From: Betaproteobacteria bacterium
Lineage (GTDB): Bacteria; Pseudomonadota; Gammaproteobacteria; Burkholderiales; Casimicrobiaceae
NCBI GenBank assembly: GCA_013298455.1
Contig: JAAFHR010000115.1
Coordinates: 1-8,866, forward strand
Direction of reading: 5' to 3'
DNA: 8,866 nt
Both the position numbers and the translations under genes were made by a program. Positions 6,611-8,866 of this stretch are shown here, piece after piece (position 1 is the first letter of the stretch; the number at the start of each line of letters is the position of its first letter). The notes under the pieces were generated by a model, which made no database searches, had not been told where the DNA came from, and saw only the letters and a list, made by a program, of their open reading frames with translations.

Positions 6611-6821
6611 AGCCACCTCCGCCGACACCTGTCCCGCCCGACGCAGCTTCCTTGCTGAAGTAAACGTGCTGCATAAACGCTGCGTCCAAAGGATCGGTGT
6701 TTAAGCTCATGTCTTTCCGGGCCAAATTGCCTTTTTCCCACGCCTGCGGCGGCTGCATGGCACAGCCTGACATCGTGGCGACACATGACGCTATCAGGGC
6801 GAGCTTGGTCAATCGCTTCAT
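6597..6821 (-). CDS. DUF4266 small lipoprotein with GGGGCGCN tail (74 aa)
   Basis: A short lipoprotein. Residues 1-19 are a type II signal peptide (MKRLTKLALIASCVATMSG) with lipidated Cys20; the -3 position is Met, slightly atypical. The mature 55 residues carry the family pattern WEKGNLARKDMSL, DPLDAAFMQHVYFSKEAASGG, and then a glycine-rich tail ending GVGGGGCGCN. The CxC pair (Cys71, Cys73) next to the C-terminus could bind a metal, form a disulfide or be modified; no assignment can be made from sequence. The ATG at 6821 shares its A with the thioredoxin stop (TGATG), so translation is probably coupled; AGGTG lies 11 nt upstream. The codons of the tail also contain the GGAGG ribosome binding site of the next gene. 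Its position between a thioredoxin and the DUF3570 barrel suggests the thioredoxin could reduce its CxC. Confidence 0.88.
   Translation of the reverse strand: MKRLTKLALIASCVATMSGCAMQPPQAWEKGNLARKDMSLNTDPLDAAFMQHVYFSKEAASGGTGVGGGGCGCN
6616..6620 (-). promoter_or_regulatory. Ribosome binding site of DUF3570 inside the DUF4266 tail codons
   Basis: GGAGG on the minus strand lies 5 nt before GTG 6610 and forms part of the Gly-Gly codons just before Cys71. It decides the DUF3570 start against the GTG at 6628, which lies upstream of it. Confidence 0.6.
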
Positions 6822-7369
6822 CACTTTGCTTTCACCTTTTTTAATGCTTGCTCAATCGCGTTTTCGATCGCGGCGGTATCGGCAGGCTTGAATCCCGAGT
6901 GTGCCAAAAGCACCTTGCCATCCACGTCGATCAGGTACGACATAGGCATCGCCGTCACCGCGTATTGTTTCGCAGTATTGCCTGACGCATCAAACGCGAC
7001 CGTGAATCTCGCGGGCAGTGATTTGAGGAATCGCTCGGCTGGTGGGCGCGATGTATCAACGTTGACCGCGATGATTTCCAAGCCCTTGTCGCGGTAGCGA
7101 TCCGCGAGCGAATTCATCCATGGAAACGATTGTTTGCACGGGCCACACCATGACGCCCAAAAATCAAGGTAGACCACACGCCCCTTGAATTCTGCGAGTG
7201 TCGTTTCAGCGCCCGCCGTCGGAAGCCGAAAGTTGGGAGCGGTTTCGCCGACCGCCGCCGCTTGCGCAACGGATGCGATGGAGGCCGCAGCCGCAAAGGC
7301 GCACGCAACAGTGATCGACATCGCTGCGCCGCACGCGGCTTGACCCAAGTGGCGAAAGAGAATATTCAT
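6821..7369 (-). CDS. TlpA/ResA-like periplasmic thioredoxin (182 aa)
   Basis: Predicted exported thiol-disulfide reductase. Residues 1-37 are a signal peptide (long Ala-rich core, cleavage near VAQA/AAV). The AhpC/TSA-type thioredoxin fold follows: APNFRLP (44-50), then VVYLDFWASWCGPCK with the active-site pair Cys75/Cys78 in the WCGPC motif typical of TlpA-like proteins, and the cis-proline Pro142 in AMPMSYLID. In this family the substrates are reduced periplasmic cysteines, often for cytochrome or metalloprotein assembly. An in-frame GTG at 7384 is possible, but the ATG at 7369 gives a proper signal peptide. Neither has a clear ribosome binding site. The gene is first in the TlpA-DUF4266-DUF3570 set; its TGA overlaps the DUF4266 ATG by one base. 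It follows the LysR gene on the same strand after 90 bp that hold an ordered repeat array. Confidence 0.88.
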   Translation of the reverse strand: MNILFRHLGQAACGAAMSITVACAFAAAASIASVAQAAAVGETAPNFRLPTAGAETTLAEFKGRVVYLDFWASWCGPCKQSFPWMNSLADRYRDKGLEIIAVNVDTSRPPAERFLKSLPARFTVAFDASGNTAKQYAVTAMPMSYLIDVDGKVLLAHSGFKPADTAAIENAIEQALKKVKAK

Positions 7370-7384
7370 GAATCTATTTTGCAC

Positions 7385-7414
7385 TGAAATTCATGTCAAT
7401 GTCATATGAAATTC
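7385..7414. promoter_or_regulatory. Operator-like repeat array upstream of the thioredoxin gene
   Basis: Two direct copies of TGAAATTC (7385-7392 and 7407-7414) are 22 bp apart, two helical turns. Between them lie two tandem copies of ATGTCA (7393-7398, 7399-7404). The array is 15 bp upstream of the thioredoxin ATG and could be a regulator binding site. A minus-strand TTGACA (7399-7394) overlaps it. Its best -10 partner, TAGATT, would sit one nucleotide before the ATG, so promoter placement is uncertain. Confidence 0.4.
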
Positions 7415-7459
7415 GTCGCCCTGTCGACATCACCGTGACACCTTCGCGCTCGCCAGCAT

Positions 7460-8485
7460 TCAGCGTTGGCGGCGTTTGGGCGCCACGCCGCTGGCTTTGA
7501 ACCACACTGCGAGTTGCTCGTTAAAGCGCACCACTTCTTCGCGCAACCAAGCAACGAACGCCCGCACCTCGGCTCGCGCTTGGCCGCGCTCCGACACCAG
7601 CAAAAAGCAACCCGCGCCCGTCGAGAGCGACACATCAATTGGTCGCACCAATTCACCGTTCATGAACATATCTGCGCCGTAGGTTCGTGACAGCGCCACG
7701 CCTTGTCCGCGCTGCGCGGCCATAAACACCTGCGCGATGAAATCAAATTTCAAATGCGAGCGGCCTTTGATCTCGGCCACGCCGAGCTCATCAAAAAACT
7801 GTGGCCAAGTGGCCCGAACCTCGGCCGGGCCGCCAGCGTGTGATTCGATCAGCGTATGTCGCGATAGGTCGTCTAATTTTTTGAGAGGCGGTGACGTTTT
7901 GGTGTAACTCGGGCTCACCACGGGAAAGAGAATTTCCTCCATGAGCAGCTCCGCGCCCGGTGGGATGGACTCGCGGCGCAGATAGCGGATCGCCACATCC
8001 ACGTTTTCAAGGTCGAGATCAATCATGCGATCGGTCGCACCGATTTCGATGTCAGCGGTTGGGCGCAACGCACGAAATCCTGACAATCGGGGAATCAACC
8101 AGAGCGATGCAAACGATGCGAACGTGTTGACAGAAATGCGCGGCGAAAACGCATCGCGGCGCATCCGCTCAACCCCTGAATCTAATTCCCGCAGCGTCTT
8201 TTGAGCCAGCGCCAAAAACTGCTTGCCTTCGCTCGTGAGCACAATTTCACGCGCCTTTCGAACGAACAGCGCGATACCCAATTCCTCTTCAAGGCCCTGC
8301 ACCTGACGCGAGACGGCTGATTGTGTGAGGTAGAGCTCGGTGGCGGCTCGGGTCAGGCTCAGGTGCCGCGCCGCCGCCTCAAAGCCGCGAATCCCAGCCA
8401 GTGTCAGCGGGCGATGCTGCAGCGCGGCGTCTGAGAGCACAGTGGGATTGATGACAGCGCTGTGAATCGTTGACACGTTTTGCAT
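7460..8485 (-). CDS. LysR-family transcriptional regulator, GcvA-like (341 aa)
   Basis: The N-terminal winged helix-turn-helix (about 28-87) has the family pattern: FEAAARHLSLTRAATEL, recognition helix LTQSAVSRQVQGLEEELG, then LFVRKAREIVLTSEG. The substrate-binding domain follows from about 110 (ISVNTFASFASLWLIPRL, then the WPQFFDELG region and the GQGVALSRT segment). FEAAARHLS is typical of the GcvA subgroup. At 341 aa it is longer than most members (about 300) because of some 25 extra residues before the HTH and a basic tail (PKRRQR). The ATG at 8485 has no strong ribosome binding site, so a later start is possible. It is divergent from the DUF2917 gene, which is its most likely target. Whether it also controls the thioredoxin set on its own strand, 90 bp downstream, cannot be told. 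The ligand is unknown. Confidence 0.92.
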   Translation of the reverse strand: MQNVSTIHSAVINPTVLSDAALQHRPLTLAGIRGFEAAARHLSLTRAATELYLTQSAVSRQVQGLEEELGIALFVRKAREIVLTSEGKQFLALAQKTLRELDSGVERMRRDAFSPRISVNTFASFASLWLIPRLSGFRALRPTADIEIGATDRMIDLDLENVDVAIRYLRRESIPPGAELLMEEILFPVVSPSYTKTSPPLKKLDDLSRHTLIESHAGGPAEVRATWPQFFDELGVAEIKGRSHLKFDFIAQVFMAAQRGQGVALSRTYGADMFMNGELVRPIDVSLSTGAGCFLLVSERGQARAEVRAFVAWLREEVVRFNEQLAVWFKASGVAPKRRQR

Positions 8486-8611
8486 GCTTATTTTGCAGTC
8501 TTACCCGCAATCAATTCGTTCGACATCGTGGATTTTCCTCTATTAAATACGATCCTACAAGAACAGTTTTCTCCTCCTCGTCCCCGTCAATAGACTGCAA
8601 GGAATACAGCC
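8486..8611. promoter_or_regulatory. Divergent LysR / DUF2917 promoter region
   Basis: A 126-bp spacer between divergent starts, the usual place for a LysR operator. On the plus strand TTCGAC (8519-8524) and TATTAA (8541-8546), 16 nt apart, form a plausible promoter for the DUF2917 gene. An inverted ATCGT / ACGAT pair flanks the -10 region. The DUF2917 ribosome binding site AAGGA lies 8 nt before its ATG. Confidence 0.35.
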
Positions 8612-8866
8612 ATGAATGAAATCCTTTTCCCCTACGCCACACAAGATTGGTCGCTCGGCTCGCGCCGCGCATTGCAGCTTGAAGCCGCACAAGTTCGCGC
8701 CATCGAATCGCTCGAAGGCGAGCTCTGGGTGACCGTTTCGGGCAGCTCGCAGGACTTTTTTGTTAAAGCGGGTGATTCGCTCGTGATCCCATGCTCGCAC
8801 GGCCAAGTGGTCGTGGAGCCAGTGGGCGGTGACGGCGTGGCGCGCGTAGCGTTGGTCGCACAATCA
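8612..8866 (+). CDS. DUF2917 family protein, 5' part (85 codons visible)
   Basis: The frame is open to the right edge with no stop, so the gene is at least 85 aa. The core GELWVTVSGSSQDFFVKAG (36-54), followed by DSLVIPCSHG (55-64), is the DUF2917 pattern: a short cupin-like beta domain in which LWVT...GD...D..L..GxSLxxP recurs. There is no signal peptide, so it is probably cytoplasmic. The ATG has AAGGA 8 nt upstream. DUF2917 genes often stand beside LysR regulators in betaproteobacteria, as here. The biochemical role is unknown. Confidence 0.75.
   Translation, partial: MNEILFPYATQDWSLGSRRALQLEAAQVRAIESLEGELWVTVSGSSQDFFVKAGDSLVIPCSHGQVVVEPVGGDGVARVALVAQS

Noticed and set aside
7371..7399. 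TTGACA - 17 nt - TAGATT promoter for the thioredoxin gene
   Set aside because: The spacing and -35 are good, but the -10 would end one nucleotide before the ATG at 7369, so the transcript would lack that start. The next ATG (7321) gives a signal peptide without a basic region. It is noted in the array entry but not called as a promoter.
1..8866. tRNA, rRNA, transposase, integrase or phage genes
   Set aside because: Both strands were read for CCA-type tRNA ends, rRNA-like stretches and mobile-enzyme motifs; none was convincing.

Overview
This 8.9 kb window looks like chromosomal DNA from a GC-rich Gram-negative proteobacterium, probably a betaproteobacterium (Burkholderiales-like). This rests on the LysR/DUF2917 divergent pair, the TrmB N-terminus, the many outer-membrane and lipoprotein signals, and the CCCTCACCCCAACCCTCTCCCG-type interspersed repeats. 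Nothing resembles a phage or a transposase. Almost everything is on the minus strand, so the genes read from right to left. The only plus-strand gene is the partial one at the right edge.

Layout from right to left. At 8612-8866 is the 5' part of a DUF2917 (small cupin-like) gene, divergent from a GcvA-like LysR regulator (7460-8485). Next is a tight three-gene set: a TlpA-like periplasmic thioredoxin (6821-7369), a 74-aa DUF4266 lipoprotein ending in GGGGCGCN (6597-6821) and a DUF3570 outer-membrane beta-barrel protein (5465-6610). The thioredoxin stop and the lipoprotein start share one base. The barrel gene starts inside the lipoprotein gene, and its ribosome binding site lies within the codons of the lipoprotein's Gly/Cys tail. 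After a 173-bp gap filled by an inverted-repeat element comes an ApbE-family gene (4335-5291). A 304-bp gene-free gap follows, and then a 940-aa zinc metalloprotease lipoprotein (1208-4030, HEVGHxxGxxH). A second copy of the same inverted-repeat element comes next, then a 235-aa exported protein of unknown function (295-1002), a third and different inverted-repeat element (138-270), and the 5' end of trmB (1-125).

The most interesting unit is thioredoxin - DUF4266 - DUF3570 - ApbE. The families are known only as co-occurring domains of unknown function. The sequence offers a concrete hypothesis: the barrel protein carries D86-S-V-S-G-A-S92, which matches the D-x-x-[ST]-G-A-[ST] pattern that ApbE enzymes modify with FMN, and an ApbE homologue sits next to it. 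The thioredoxin could keep the CxC tail of the small lipoprotein reduced. The ApbE-like protein is odd: it has no visible export signal, and Gly replaces the usual Mg-binding Asp. The system could therefore be a flavinylated or metal-handling envelope complex, but its function is not established by the sequence.

The intergenic regions are rich in structure: two sister REPIN/MITE-like elements of 142 and 143 bp with the same internal asymmetry, a 133-bp element with 20-bp inverted ends, a 17-bp hairpin that pairs fully only in plus-strand RNA, and an ordered operator-like repeat array just upstream of the thioredoxin gene.
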